This document shows, piece after piece, positions 1 to 10,300 of a stretch of 64,000 bases of DNA; position 1 is the stretch's first letter, and each line of letters opens with the position of its first letter. This DNA comes from Antrihabitans auranticaus. Lineage in GTDB: Bacteria > Actinomycetota > Actinomycetes > Mycobacteriales > Mycobacteriaceae. The notes beneath the pieces are model-generated. The model saw only the letters and a program-made list of their open reading frames with translations. It made no database searches and was not told the origin of the DNA. The position numbers and the translations under genes were made by a program. Location of the stretch: assembly GCF_016481275.1 (NCBI RefSeq), contig NZ_JAEMNW010000005.1:285882-349881 (forward strand), read 5' to 3'.

Positions 1-66
1 TGGCTGTGCGGCCTCTTGGTCGCGTTCGTGCCGCTTGCGATCTGGGCAAGCGGAAGGCGCGAGTGA
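1..66 (+). CDS. ABC-2 type permease, C-terminal end only (partial)
   Basis: Reading from base 1 gives 21 residues, WLCGLLVAFVPLAIWASGRRE, then TGA at 64-66. A hydrophobic stretch ending in a basic tail is how ABC-2 permeases of the DrrB/DrrC kind finish. The stop overlaps the start of the next permease (TGATG at 64-68), which suggests translational coupling and that the two are paired subunits of one transporter. The family call rests mainly on this pairing, because only the last helix is visible. The rest of the gene, and presumably an ATP-binding subunit, lies left of the window. Confidence 0.6.
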   Translation, partial: WLCGLLVAFVPLAIWASGRRE

Positions 67-932
67 TGGCGATCCCGATGAAGCCGGAGTCAGAAGAACA
101 GGTCTATGCCGGTCAGGACCTGCGACTGCCCGCAGTCGATCACACGAACCACGAAGGGTCGCTTGCGGCACTCGTTCGAGACAGCACGATTCAGGCCGAA
201 CGGGTGCTCCGGCTGTGGCTCAACGATTCCGCAACCACCATTCAGGCGATCCTGTACCCCGCCCTGACACTGCTTATGTTGTGGATCACCCTGGGCAACT
301 CCATTACCGGCGCGACCGGAATGCCCAGCGTCTACGGGACCGTGCCGATGATCACGCTCATCGCGGCGATGTCCGGCTCGATCGTCAGCGCACTCGGCCT
401 CAACCAGGAAATCCGCTCGGGCTTGGTCGGGCGCTTCTGGACGATGCCGATCAACAGGGCCGCAGGGTTGATCGGCCGCATGTTCGCCGAGGCGATCCGC
501 ATCACAATCACCACCGGCGCGATCATCCTCGTCGGTTTGGCTATCGACTTCCGTTTCGAGCAGGGAGCGATGGCCGCGATCGCGCTTTTCGGGCTGCCGG
601 TGATCTTCGGGATGGGCTTCGCGGTTGCCGTGACCGCACTGGCGACGATTTCCGACGGAGCCGTTCTGGTCAGCCTCGTAGGCCTGGTCACGAGCCTGCT
701 GATGTTCTTCAACACCGGCTTCGTGCCGATTTTCGCCTACCCGTCGTGGCTGCAGGACGTGGTCGCAAACCAGCCGATGTCGTGTGCGATCGACGCGATG
801 CGCGGGCTGTCCCTGGGCGGTCCAGTTGCTGAGCCCCTGCTCAAAACTGTCGCGTGGTCATTCGGAATGGTTGCCGCTTTCATATACCCTGCAGTACGGG
901 GCTATCGACGGGCCGCGGAAAATTCCGGCTGA
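66..932 (+). CDS. ABC-2 type transporter permease (DrrB/DrrC-like)
   Basis: A 288-residue integral membrane protein, probably one permease subunit of an ABC exporter for a drug, lipid or peptide. I chose the ATG at 66 because it overlaps the preceding stop as TGATG; a GTG at 6 would also be in frame but lies inside the upstream gene. After a soluble N-terminus of about 55 residues there are roughly six hydrophobic segments (about 59-77, 92-111, 143-162, 170-192, 198-216, 261-277). Between the last two is the typical ABC-2 region: a short hydrophobic turn, PSWLQ, then NQPMS and AIDAMRG (residues 226-247). No ATPase is visible. It points towards the NRPS genes and could export their product, but that link is inferred only from proximity. 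Confidence 0.85.
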   Translation: MAIPMKPESEEQVYAGQDLRLPAVDHTNHEGSLAALVRDSTIQAERVLRLWLNDSATTIQAILYPALTLLMLWITLGNSITGATGMPSVYGTVPMITLIAAMSGSIVSALGLNQEIRSGLVGRFWTMPINRAAGLIGRMFAEAIRITITTGAIILVGLAIDFRFEQGAMAAIALFGLPVIFGMGFAVAVTALATISDGAVLVSLVGLVTSLLMFFNTGFVPIFAYPSWLQDVVANQPMSCAIDAMRGLSLGGPVAEPLLKTVAWSFGMVAAFIYPAVRGYRRAAENSG

Positions 933-1158
933 TTGAGCCCCGCACGGTGTGGGTAGTCTCGCCGACGCGGCGAATTGCTCACCCGACTCGAGCGGCACCG
1001 AAAGCCGCGCCAGTCGATTGCGACCGGAACGTTATGGTATCGTTTTGGCCACTTTTCGCAACACTGGTACCGTGGGACCCATGGGCCACACATTTCGGCG
1101 GCCATACGCTGGGCGTCGCGAGTAATTCAGGGCACGCGACCTGGCGAGGAGGGCAAGG
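933..1158. other. Intergenic region upstream of the lipase gene
   Basis: This 226-base gap separates the permease stop from the lipase ATG. It holds a clear ribosome binding site for the lipase (GAGGAGGG at 1146-1153). AT-rich patches around 1018-1050 (TTGCGA, TATGGT, TATCGT) could belong to a promoter, but no pair has convincing -35/-10 spacing. I see no terminator with a T run after the permease and no coding potential. Confidence 0.5.
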
Positions 1159-2091
1159 ATGAGGACAGCTCGTGTGACAGCGGCGGCCGGCATGGCCGCC
1201 ATTCTCATGTTGGGCGCTGGATCCCAGGCAGCAAACGCGGACGACTCGGACGAGCCCGTACCCGGGTACAACCTCATGGGACCGCCCCCGCCGGGCGTCA
1301 ACGACTGGAACTGCAAGCCGAGCGCCGCACATCCACGGCCTGTGGTTCTGGTGCACGGCACCGGCTCCAGCATGCAGTCGGCCTTCTCGCTGCTCGGGCC
1401 GCAACTCGCGGAAGCCGGATACTGCGCGTTCGCGCCCAACTACGGCGGACTACCACCGTGGTGGGACGCGGCGCAGGTCGTGTGGGGCGTGGCAGACATC
1501 CGCGAATCGGCCGCGCAGTTGGCCACATTCGTCGACGCAGTTCTCGCGCACACGGGCGCAAGCCAGGTCGATATCGTCGGCCACTCCCAGGGCGGCACGA
1601 TGTCGCGGCAGTACCTGAAGTTCAACGGCGGTGCCGATGCCGGCGACCCGGCACGGAACAAGGTCCGGTCTCTCATTGCGCTGGGACCGACCAACCACGG
1701 GACCACGTTCAACGGCATGCAGCAGCTCTTCCGGTTCTTCATCCAGATGGGCATGCCTGCCGACCTCACCTCCCGCGTCGTGTTCGGCATCGCGGGCCGG
1801 CAGCAGCTGGTCGGTTCGAAGCTGATCAGCGATCTCAACTCGACCGGTGAAACCTTGCCCGGCGTCGACTACACCGTGATCGCAACGAAGTTCGACGAGG
1901 TCGTCACTCCGCCGCAGAACGCGTTCCTGTCGCCCGACGGACCCGGCGAGGTCCACAACGTCTGGGTGCAGGACGGCTGCGAGACCAACCGGGTCCCGCA
2001 CGAGAACCTCCTGGGTGACGATCGGTCCCGTTACCTCGTCATGGTGTCGCTGGACCCGGCCTACGCGGACGCGCATCCCGCACCCTGCTAG
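1159..2091 (+). CDS. Secreted triacylglycerol lipase / alpha-beta hydrolase (class 2 lipase family)
   Basis: A 310-residue exported lipase or esterase. Residues 1-27 form a signal peptide (two basic residues, a hydrophobic core, cleavage near ANA-DD). The mature part has the lipase oxyanion turn VLVHGTGSS (64-71), the nucleophile elbow GHSQGG with Ser143, a likely acid at Asp246 (KFDEVVTP) and a likely base at His281 (PHENLL). Four cysteines outside the signal (52, 89, 274, 310) could form disulfides, as expected for a secreted enzyme. The start is supported by GAGGAGGG five bases upstream. It is transcribed towards the NRPS cluster and stops at a shared bidirectional terminator, so it is probably a separate unit. 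Natural substrate unknown; ester or acylglycerol hydrolysis is the family role. Confidence 0.88.
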   Translation: MRTARVTAAAGMAAILMLGAGSQAANADDSDEPVPGYNLMGPPPPGVNDWNCKPSAAHPRPVVLVHGTGSSMQSAFSLLGPQLAEAGYCAFAPNYGGLPPWWDAAQVVWGVADIRESAAQLATFVDAVLAHTGASQVDIVGHSQGGTMSRQYLKFNGGADAGDPARNKVRSLIALGPTNHGTTFNGMQQLFRFFIQMGMPADLTSRVVFGIAGRQQLVGSKLISDLNSTGETLPGVDYTVIATKFDEVVTPPQNAFLSPDGPGEVHNVWVQDGCETNRVPHENLLGDDRSRYLVMVSLDPAYADAHPAPC

Positions 2092-2134
2092 ACCAAACCC
2101 GCTCGAACAAACCCGGCTCGAACAAACCCGCTGG
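2091..2134. repeat. Three tandem 14-15-base repeats
   Basis: Three imperfect copies lie head to tail right after the lipase stop: GACCAAACCCGCTC (2091-2104), GAACAAACCCGGCTC (2105-2119) and GAACAAACCCGCTGG (2120-2134). They end ten bases before the terminator hairpin. The function is unknown; replication slippage or a short regulatory repeat in the 3' untranslated region are both possible. Confidence 0.7.
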
Positions 2135-2143
2135 CTAGACGAA

Positions 2144-2180
2144 AAAAAACTCCGGAGCACCAGGTGCTCCGGAGTTTTTT
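2144..2180. terminator. Bidirectional intrinsic terminator
   Basis: AAAAAACTCCGGAGCAC (2144-2160), a CAG loop (2161-2163) and GTGCTCCGGAGTTTTTT (2164-2180) form a perfect 17-bp inverted repeat. The GC-rich stem core is flanked by A on one side and T on the other, so it can stop transcription from both the lipase (+) and the convergent esterase (-). It is the strongest terminator in the window and probably marks the 3' end of the minus-strand NRPS/esterase transcripts. Confidence 0.9.
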
Positions 2181-2191
2181 GTCGCTATCGG

Positions 2192-3247
2192 CTAGATGCC
2201 GAGGCCACCGGCGAGTACCGGCCACGACGCCTTGAAGTCGTCCTGCCAGTAGCCCCACGAGTGGGTGCCGGCCGGGCGGAAGTTGTACGTCGCGGGGATC
2301 CCCAGCTGGTTCAGGCGGTTCTGCAGGTTGCGCGTGCAGAAGTTCGTACCTGCCTCGATCACGCCACCGATGACGATCTGGTTCGCCAGACCCGTCGGGC
2401 CGGGCAGCGCGTACGGGTTGTCCAGCACGTCGTACTGGCCGGGCAGACCGTTGCCGGTCGAGATGTAGAGAGCCAGACCACGCAGCTTGTCGGCGTGCAC
2501 GTAGGGATCGTTCTCGACCCACGCCGGGTCGTTGGGCGCGCCGTACATGTTCTCCACGTCACCGCCACCCCAGGTCTCGACGGTCAGCGTGATGAACTGC
2601 TGCCCGATCGGGTCGCTGGTCTGCGCGCAACCGCTGTATGACGCGACGGCTTTGTAGAGGCCCTGGGCCGACTCTGCGAGCTGCAGTACGGAGGTGCCCG
2701 ACGACGAAAGTCCGGCAATCGCGTTCACGCCGTTGGTGCCGAGTCCGGCATCGATGATGGGCGGCAGTTCCTGCGTCAGGAAGGTCTTCCATTTGTTGAG
2801 TCCCAGAACCGGGTCTGCCCGCTTCCAGTCCGTGTAGTAACTCCACGGTCCACCGACCGGCGAAACGACGTTGACCGGCTTGTCGGACAGGAACTGCAAT
2901 GCGTCGGTCTTCAGCCGCCACTGTGCGTTGTCGACGCCACCGCCCGCACCGTTGAGCAGGTACAGGGTCGGCTGCGGAACACTCGTGTTCGCCGGGCGCT
3001 GGACCTGAACCGGGATCGGTCGCATCATCGATGCCGAGTAGACGTAGATGACAAGGGTGCGGTCGTTGACGATCTCGACCGAATCGACGTATGAACCGTT
3101 CGGCGAAGTTGCGTTCTGCAGCAGCGCACCCGACGAGATGATCGGATCGGCGGCCGCAGTTCCCGACCCAGCAACTGCAACGACGAGGGCCACGCTCAGA
3201 GCGACGAAACCTCGCAGCAGGGTCGGCATTCGGGACGATCGGCGCAT
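2192..3247 (-). CDS. Secreted antigen 85-like esterase / mycolyltransferase family protein
   Basis: A 351-residue exported alpha/beta hydrolase of the esterase D/antigen 85 family, whose members move mycolic acids onto trehalose or arabinogalactan in the cell envelope or hydrolyse esters. Residues 1-33 are a signal peptide with cleavage near TAAA-DP. Family marks are YLLNGAGGG (96-104), the VGGPWSYYTDW stretch (131-141; Ag85 has a similar VGGxxxxYxDW), the nucleophile elbow GLSSSG with Ser181, and THSWGYW with His329 near the C-terminus; Glu298 may be the acid. The ATG at 3247 has GGAG five bases upstream. It is on the same strand as, and 135 bases downstream of, the last NRPS gene, so it may be read through from it. 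The substrate, and whether it is a true mycolyltransferase, are unknown. Confidence 0.85.
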   Translation of the reverse strand: MRRSSRMPTLLRGFVALSVALVVAVAGSGTAAADPIISSGALLQNATSPNGSYVDSVEIVNDRTLVIYVYSASMMRPIPVQVQRPANTSVPQPTLYLLNGAGGGVDNAQWRLKTDALQFLSDKPVNVVSPVGGPWSYYTDWKRADPVLGLNKWKTFLTQELPPIIDAGLGTNGVNAIAGLSSSGTSVLQLAESAQGLYKAVASYSGCAQTSDPIGQQFITLTVETWGGGDVENMYGAPNDPAWVENDPYVHADKLRGLALYISTGNGLPGQYDVLDNPYALPGPTGLANQIVIGGVIEAGTNFCTRNLQNRLNQLGIPATYNFRPAGTHSWGYWQDDFKASWPVLAGGLGI

Positions 3248-3250
3248 AAG

Positions 3251-3310
3251 TGCTCCATATCTAGTTCTAGACGATTCGATGCACGGATACCGCTGCGCAT
3301 CCTATCTTCC
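3251..3310 (-). promoter_or_regulatory. Candidate promoter and small inverted repeat for the esterase gene
   Basis: In the 135-base gap between the NRPS stop (3383) and the esterase ATG, the minus strand reads TAGGAT (3299-3304), a fair actinobacterial -10 element, which would give a leader of about 45 bases. No good -35 is present. A 12-base inverted repeat, TCTAGTTCTAGA (3260-3271), sits between it and the ribosome binding site and could bind a regulator. There is no T-run terminator in the gap, so read-through from the NRPS gene is also possible. Confidence 0.25.
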
Positions 3311-3382
3311 GGGCGGCGAGCCGGCCCGGCACCGCAACACGGGGTGATCAGAAAGTGACCCCGCATCATGATCGACAGCAAG

Positions 3383-6300
3383 TTACCTGACGTTACCCTC
3401 CGCGGCCAAGATCGGTCCGATCAGGGACAGGGCGTCCGGGCCCAGCAGTTCGCTGTGCCGAGCGGGGACAGGATGGTTGACGACCGCGCCGCTCACATAT
3501 GGCTGCCAGGTCAGCGCAGCGTCCTCCGCGCTCGGATGCTCGACCTCCGCACTGACGAAAACCAGGTCACCGGCGAAGGTCTCCGGCCGGTAGGTCGTCG
3601 ACAACCGCGCGGACCGCACCGCCGTCGCGAACAACCGCTGGACCTGGCCGATCGTCACCGACGCGTCCGCGCCGAGCGAGTCGAGCAGTCGGCGCGCTTG
3701 ATCGTCGGTCAGTTCGGTCAGCGTGGCGGCGCTCGCCTCGGTGATGCCCGCCGCGAGCAGGGTGTCCGCCAGTTCGCTGCTGAAGACGTCGAGGTCGATG
3801 GCGTGGACGCTGTCGAGCATGACGAGCGACGAAACCTCGGCGCCGAGCGCCTGCAGTCGCACAGCCATGGCGTGAGCAATGACACCACCGAGCGACCAGC
3901 CGAGCAGCCGGTACGGACCACTCGGCCGGACCGCGCGAATCTCGTCCACATAGCGCTCGGCAATCGCGTCGATCGATTCGGGCGACCACTCTGCGTCGAC
4001 CAGCGCCGGTGACTGGACGCCGTAGACGGCGAGGCCGTCGGGAACGAACTGCGCAATCGACGTGTACATCCAGGCCAAGCCCATCAGCGGATGAATACAG
4101 AACACCGCGTCGTCCGCGTCCGGAGTACGGATCGGCAGCACGACGCCGAGGCCTCCCGCCGCCGCAGCCGGGCTCGGTGCGGTCAGCTGCTGCGCGACAT
4201 CGGCGACGGTGCGATACGCGAACAGCCACTGCAGTTGGAACTCCGCGGGTCGACCGTCCGGCAGGGTCAGGTCGCGCAGCCGGGCCGCAACTCGCGCAGC
4301 CGACAGCGAGTTTCCGCCGAGCGCGAAGAAATCGTCGTCGAGTCCGATCCGCTCGATGTCCAGGACATCCGCGATGACTGCCGCAACGGCCTGTTCGACG
4401 TCGGTTTCCGGCTCCCGGAAAGGCCGGTCGCTGACGAACTCCGGCGCGGGCAGGCCCTTTCGGTCCAGCTTGCCGTTCGGCGTCAACGGCAGTTCGTCGA
4501 GCGTGACGATCGCGTCGGGGACCATATAGCCGGTGAGGAACTCGCCGACCGCGGTCCGGACTTCGGCCGGATCGACACTCGCGCCGGACTGCGGAACCAC
4601 ATAGCCGACGAGCCGATCCTCCACACCCGCATCGGAGCGCACGACTGCGACCGCATGCGCCACACCGGCGCACCCAGCGAGGGCAGCCTCGATCTCACCG
4701 AGTTCGATGCGGAACCCGCGCAGCTGCACCTGCAGGTCACTGCGGCCCGCGTACTCGAGCTGGCCGTCTGCGTTCCAGCGTGCGAGATCGCCTGTGCGAT
4801 ACATCCGGTCGCCGCCGCCGAACGGGTTCGCGACGAACCGAACAGCCGCGAGGTCCGGGCGGCCGAGATACCCCCGCGACAGTTGCCGACCGGTCACGTA
4901 GACCTCGCCGGGCACGCCGACCGGCACCGGGCGCAGCCGCGAATCGAGCACGTACACACTCAACCCGGGCAGCCCGCGGCCGATGATGCTCGCCGCGTCG
5001 TTCGCCAGCTCGGCGTTCAGACCGAGGAAGGAGACGTGGACCGTCGTCTCGGTGATGCCGTACATGTTGACCAGGCGCGGTGTTGCCGGTCTGCGCTCGT
5101 ACCAGTCACGCAACCGCCGCAGATCCAGTGCCTCGCCGCCGAAAACGACGTGTCGCAAAGCCAATTCGGCTTGCTGGCTACGCGCCCGGTCTGCTTCGGC
5201 CAGCTGGTAGAACGCCGCGGGCGTCTGGTTGAGGAACGTCACCTGTTCGCGGACGAGGAGTTCCAGGAAGTCCTGCGGTGTCCGCGTCGTGAAGTAGTCG
5301 ACGATCACGAGCCTGCCGCCGTAGGCAAGCGCGCCCCAGAGCTCCCACACCGAGAAGTCGAAGGCATAGCTGTGAAAGAGCGTCCATACGTCGGAGTCGT
5401 CGAAGCCGAACAGTGGCTGGCTGTTTCGAAGCAGTTCGACGACGTTGCGATGGGTGACGCCGACGCCCTTCGGCCGACCCGTCGAACCCGACGTGTAGAT
5501 GATGTAGGCGAGGTTGTCCGGACGCAGCGGCGCGGTCCGGTCCGAGTCGGCCACCGGCTCGCCCGACGCGGTGTCGCTGTCGTCATCGATTCGGAGCACC
5601 GGCAATGTCGTGGCAGGGAAGTCGCCGAGATCGTCAGAGGTCGACACCACGCACACGGGCGCCGAGTCCGCGAGAATGAATTCCAGTCGGCTTGCGGGAT
5701 GGGTGATGTCGAGTGGAACGTATGCCGCGCCAGCCTGCAGGACGCCGAGCACGCCGACGACGAGGTCGGCAGATCTGCCGAGCGCAAGGGCAACCCGGTC
5801 ATCCGGCCCGACACCGGCGCGAATCAGTCTGCGCGCCAGCCTGTTCGCACGCTCGCTCAGTTCGCCGTAGCTGATCCGATCGGCACCGTCCACCAGCGCG
5901 ACCGCGCCGGGGCTTGCCGAAACCCACGATCGGAAAAGGTCGAGCAACGTCGCTTCGGTCTGCTCGCTGCCCGGGTTCTGCCACTCCTGTAGCAGTAACG
6001 TCCGTTCCGCGGATTCGACGACGTCGATATCACCGACCGGCGCCTCGGGCCGGGCAATCATCTGCGCCAACACGTTTCGATACCGGCGTGCCAACAGCTC
6101 GATCGCCTGCCCGTCGAAAAGCTCGGTCAGGTAGGTCATGCGCAGCTTGAGTGTGGAGTCGAGCTGAGCAATCACCGTTACCGGGTAATGCGTCGCATCC
6201 GCGGATTCGACACTGGCGAGACTCATTCCGTCGATCGAGCTCGCGCCTGCAGCAATTCCCTCGGCGTCGATCGGGTAGGACTCGAACACGAAGAGAGTGT

Positions 6301-7326
6301 CGAACTGTGCACCCGCACCGGCGACTGCGTTGATGTCTGCCAGCCGGACCAAGTGGTGCCCGAGCAGCGAGGCCTGGCTCGCCTGCAACTCTTCGAGCAC
6401 GGTCGCGACGGAATCGGCTGCGCTACAACGTACCCGAACGGGCAGCGTGTTGATGAAGAGTCCAACCATGTCTTCGACGCCCGGCAGTTCCGGTGGGCGG
6501 CCGGACACTGTGGTGCCGAAGACGACGTCTTCGTCGCCGGTCAGCTTGCCGAGGAGCACACCCCACGCAGCCTGGACGACGTTGTTGACCGTCACCCCGG
6601 TCTGCGCGGCGAAGCGCGACAGCTCCGCGGTCTCGGCCTCGTCGAGTCCGAACCTGTATTCACCGGAGATCGAGGTGATCTGCCGGGCACGGTCGGCGGG
6701 CGCCAGCAATGTCGGCTCGTCCACGCCCGCAAGGGCTTTGCGCCACGCGGCCATCGACTCGTCGGCGTCCTGACGCGACACCCACTCGAGGAAGTTCCGG
6801 TACGAACGCGGCGCGGGCAATACCGACGCGTCGCCGCGCGTTGCGTAGAGCACCAACAGGTCCTTCATCAGCAACGGCATCGACCAGCCGTCCAGTAGGA
6901 CGTGATGGTTCGTGATGATCAGCCGGAACCGGCCGGGGGCAAGCGTCACGAATCGGAAGCGCAGCAGCGGCGGGGCGGTGAGGTCGAAACGCCGCGACCG
7001 CTCCGTCTCCGCAAGCCGTTGCACGGCCGCATCCGAATCCGACGAACTGGTCAGATCCGTTTCCGCCCAGTCGATGTCGACGTGGTCGAGTACGACCTGA
7101 ACCGGCTCACCTGCATAGTTGGTCAGGAACGCGGTCCGCAGGTTCGGGTAGCGATCGAGCACGGCCTGTGCTGCCGCGCGCAGCCGCAACGTGTCGACAG
7201 TGCCGTCGAGTCCGACCGTAACCTGCGCGGTGTAGACGTCCACCGACGTCGCCGCGAGCATGGCGTGGAAGTACATGCCGGCCTGCAGCGGAGACAGCGG
7301 CCAGACGTCCGTCATGGCGGGGTAGT
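3383..7326 (-). other. Module 16: C-A(Thr)-T-TE, termination module
   Basis: The C domain (about 6030-7326) opens with WPLSPLQAG and has NHHVLLDGWSM (about 6883-6912), the form that follows E domains and accepts a D donor. The A domain (about 4450-5960) gives pocket residues D-F-W-N-V-G-M-V-H plus the A10 Lys: the published threonine code DFWNIGMVHK with one conservative change. T has LGGNSLSA (near 4315). The TE domain (about 3386-4130) has the Ser-Asp-His set with the Ser codon at 3893-3895. This is the only TE in the window, so chain release happens here. Confidence 0.9.
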
Positions 7327-10300
7327 GCGCCTCCCATGCGTCGACGTCGCGCTGAGTCGAGGACACGAGCGGAAGATCCGACGGTGTCAGACCACCGGCA
7401 CCCGGCTGTGCAACGTGGTCGACCAACGCGCGCAATGCCGCGATCCAGTGCTCCGCCAGTTCGTTGACGTCGGCACGTTCGAGCAGGGTCGTCGGGAAGC
7501 CGAAGTTCGCGCTCAATTGGCCGCCGACCACGATCGCATTGATGTCGAGTGCCGTCATCGCGGGCATGTCGGGGTCAGGCGTGCCGCTGAGGTCGCCCAG
7601 GTCACCTGCCGGGATCCACCCGATGTCGGCGAAGCCCGCCGGCACGTCGTCGGCAGAAATTCGGCCGAGGTAGTTGAATGTGATCTGCCCACCTGCCATT
7701 GCACCGAGTTCGGTTGCGGTGTCGGGGTTCAGATAACGCAGCAACCCGTAGCCGACGCCACGCTCGGGCACTGCTGCCAACTGCTCCTTGACCGCCTTCA
7801 CTGCCGCACCGGCGGCGGGCCCCGACGCAAAGGCGTCGTCTAGGTCGATCCCCGCGAGGTCGAGCCGGACCGGGAAGATGCTCGTGAACCAGCCGACGGT
7901 CCGCGCGAGGTCAGCGCCTGGAACCAGACCCTCTTCCCTGCCGTGCCCTTCGAGACTGAGCAGCGTCGACGACTCGGCTATCCCCCGATCGCGGCGCCAG
8001 CGCGAAACCGCAAGTGCGAGTGCGGCAAGCAGACCGTCGTTGACGCCGCCGTGGAACAACTTCGGCACCGTCGTGAGCAACTGCTCTGTGACGTCCGCGG
8101 GGATGCTGACCGCGATCTTCTCGACCGCTATCGCGAGATCGATTGCGGGATCGAACGGCCGGTCACCCAGTGCCGGGTCGGCGCCCGCGAGCGTGGCTCG
8201 CCAGAACGGCAGTTGCGCAACGAGATCGGGTGCGACCGCGCGCTCCACGAGGGCGTGGGCCCAGCGGCGCATCGAGGTGCCGACCGCCGGAAGCGCGACG
8301 TTCTGCCCGTGCGAAAGCTGCCCCCACGCGGCAATGAAGTCGGGTATCAGGATCCGCCACGAGACCCCGTCGACCACCAAGTGGTGGGCAACGACGACAA
8401 GCCGGCCGGACCGCGTCGGAGACCCGACGGGATCGAGCCAGACGAACTGCAGCACAACACCGTTTGCAGGATCGAGCCGCCCGAGGGCGGCATCCTGCGC
8501 GCTGACAGCAAGGGCGGCGACGGCGGCAGTGTCCAGGGCTGCGTCGAACTCGAGACGGGTGACCAACGCGTCGACGTCGACACTGCCGGCCGGCTCGGTC
8601 ACAAGCAACCAATCGTCCTCGACGCGTGTGAGTTTCGCTCGCAGCACGTCGTGGCGGTCGATTACGGCGGCGACGGTCTGTACCAGCAGGGAGCGCTCGA
8701 TGCCGATCGGCAATTCCAGCGCGACCGACTGATTGTAGCGGTCGAACCCGCCGCCGCGACCGACCATGAACGAGACGATCGGCGGCAGCGGCATCGGCCC
8801 TACGCCGCCACCTTCGAGCTCGACCAATTCCACAGGTGCAGCGCCGGATTCGGCGTGCAGCTGTGCGGCCTCGGCGAGCCCGGCAACAGTCTTGCGTTCG
8901 AAGACGTCCCGGGGCGTGAACACGACGCCGCGCGACTTCGCCCGCGACACAAGCTGAATCGACACGATGCTGTCGCCACCGAGTGCGAAGAACGAGTCGT
9001 CGGCCCCTACCGTCTCCAGGCCGAGAACCTCGGCGAACACGCTTGCAATCGACTTTTCCAGCTCGGTTTCCGGTGCCCGGGATGCCAGCGAACCCACGAA
9101 GCTGGGCGCGGGCAGGGCACGTCGATCCAGCTTGCCGTTTGCGGTCAGCGGCAGTTCGGCGAGCACGACCAATACGTCCGGAACCATGTAGTCGGTCAGG
9201 AAGCCGGACACGAAGTCCGACACCGCAGTGGTGTCGACGGCGCCCCCGGAACGTGGCACGACGTAGCCGACCAACCGCTCGCCGGTGCGCTCGTCGCTAC
9301 GGACGATCGCAACGGCATCCGCGACCGACTCGTGCCGCAGCAACGCCGCCTCGATTTCGCCCAGTTCGATTCGGAAGCCGCGCAATTGCACCTGGGAGTC
9401 GCTGCGGCCGGCGTATTCGAGCTGACCGTCGGAGTTCCAGCGGCCGATGTCGCCGGTGCGGTACATCAGCGCGCCCGGTGCGCCATACGGGTCGGCGACG
9501 AACCGGCCCGCCGACAGCCCAGGACGACGCAGATAGCCGCGCGCCAACTGACCGCCGACCACGTACATCTCCCCCGCGACGCCGATCGGAACCGGATGCA
9601 ACCGCTGATCGAGCACGTACACGCCCAGACCCGGAATTGCACGGCCGATGACGCTCGCGGCACCGCTTGCCGCCGCCGCGGAATCCAGCGCCGAATGGCT
9701 GACATGGACGGTGGTTTCGGTGATGCCGTACATGTTGACCAGCTGCGGGGTGTCGTCCGCGTGCCGTTCGTACCAGCTCTGCAGACGCCGAAGTTCGAGC
9801 GCTTCACCACCGAATACGACGTACCGCAGTGCGAGTTCCCCGGCGGTCTCCGGTTCGTCGGTCAGGGCGACGCGATCTGCCTCGGCGAGCTGATAGAACG
9901 CCGACGGTGTCTGGTTGAGTACGGTTACCCGTTCTCGCACAAGCAGTTCCCGGAACTCATCGGGCGACCGCGTCGTGAAGTAATCGACGACGACCAGTGC
10001 GCCGCCGTGCAGCAGCGGACCCCACAGCTCCCACACCGAGAAATCGAAGGCGTAGGAGTGGAACAGCGTCCAGACGTCCGATTCGCCGAAGCCGAACTTG
10101 CTCTCGGTATGCGCGAACAGGCGCACCACGTTTCGGTGCGGGATCAGCACCCCCTTGGGGCGACCGGTCGAGCCCGAGGTGTAGATCACGTACGCAGCGT
10201 TTTCGGGCCGCAGCTTGCCGTTGCGATCGGCATCTGTGACGGGTGCATCGTCGAACGTCTCGGTGTCGCCGACATCGACCACCGGCAGCTCCGCACCCAG

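Noticed and set aside
6..65. GTG at 6 as the start of the complete permease
   Set aside because: It would put 20 extra non-hydrophobic residues inside the end of the preceding permease; the TGATG overlap at 64-68 is the better start.
3335..3365. Possible hairpin GGGGT...ACCCC after the last NRPS stop
   Set aside because: Only five pairs with a 12-base loop and no T run; not a convincing terminator.
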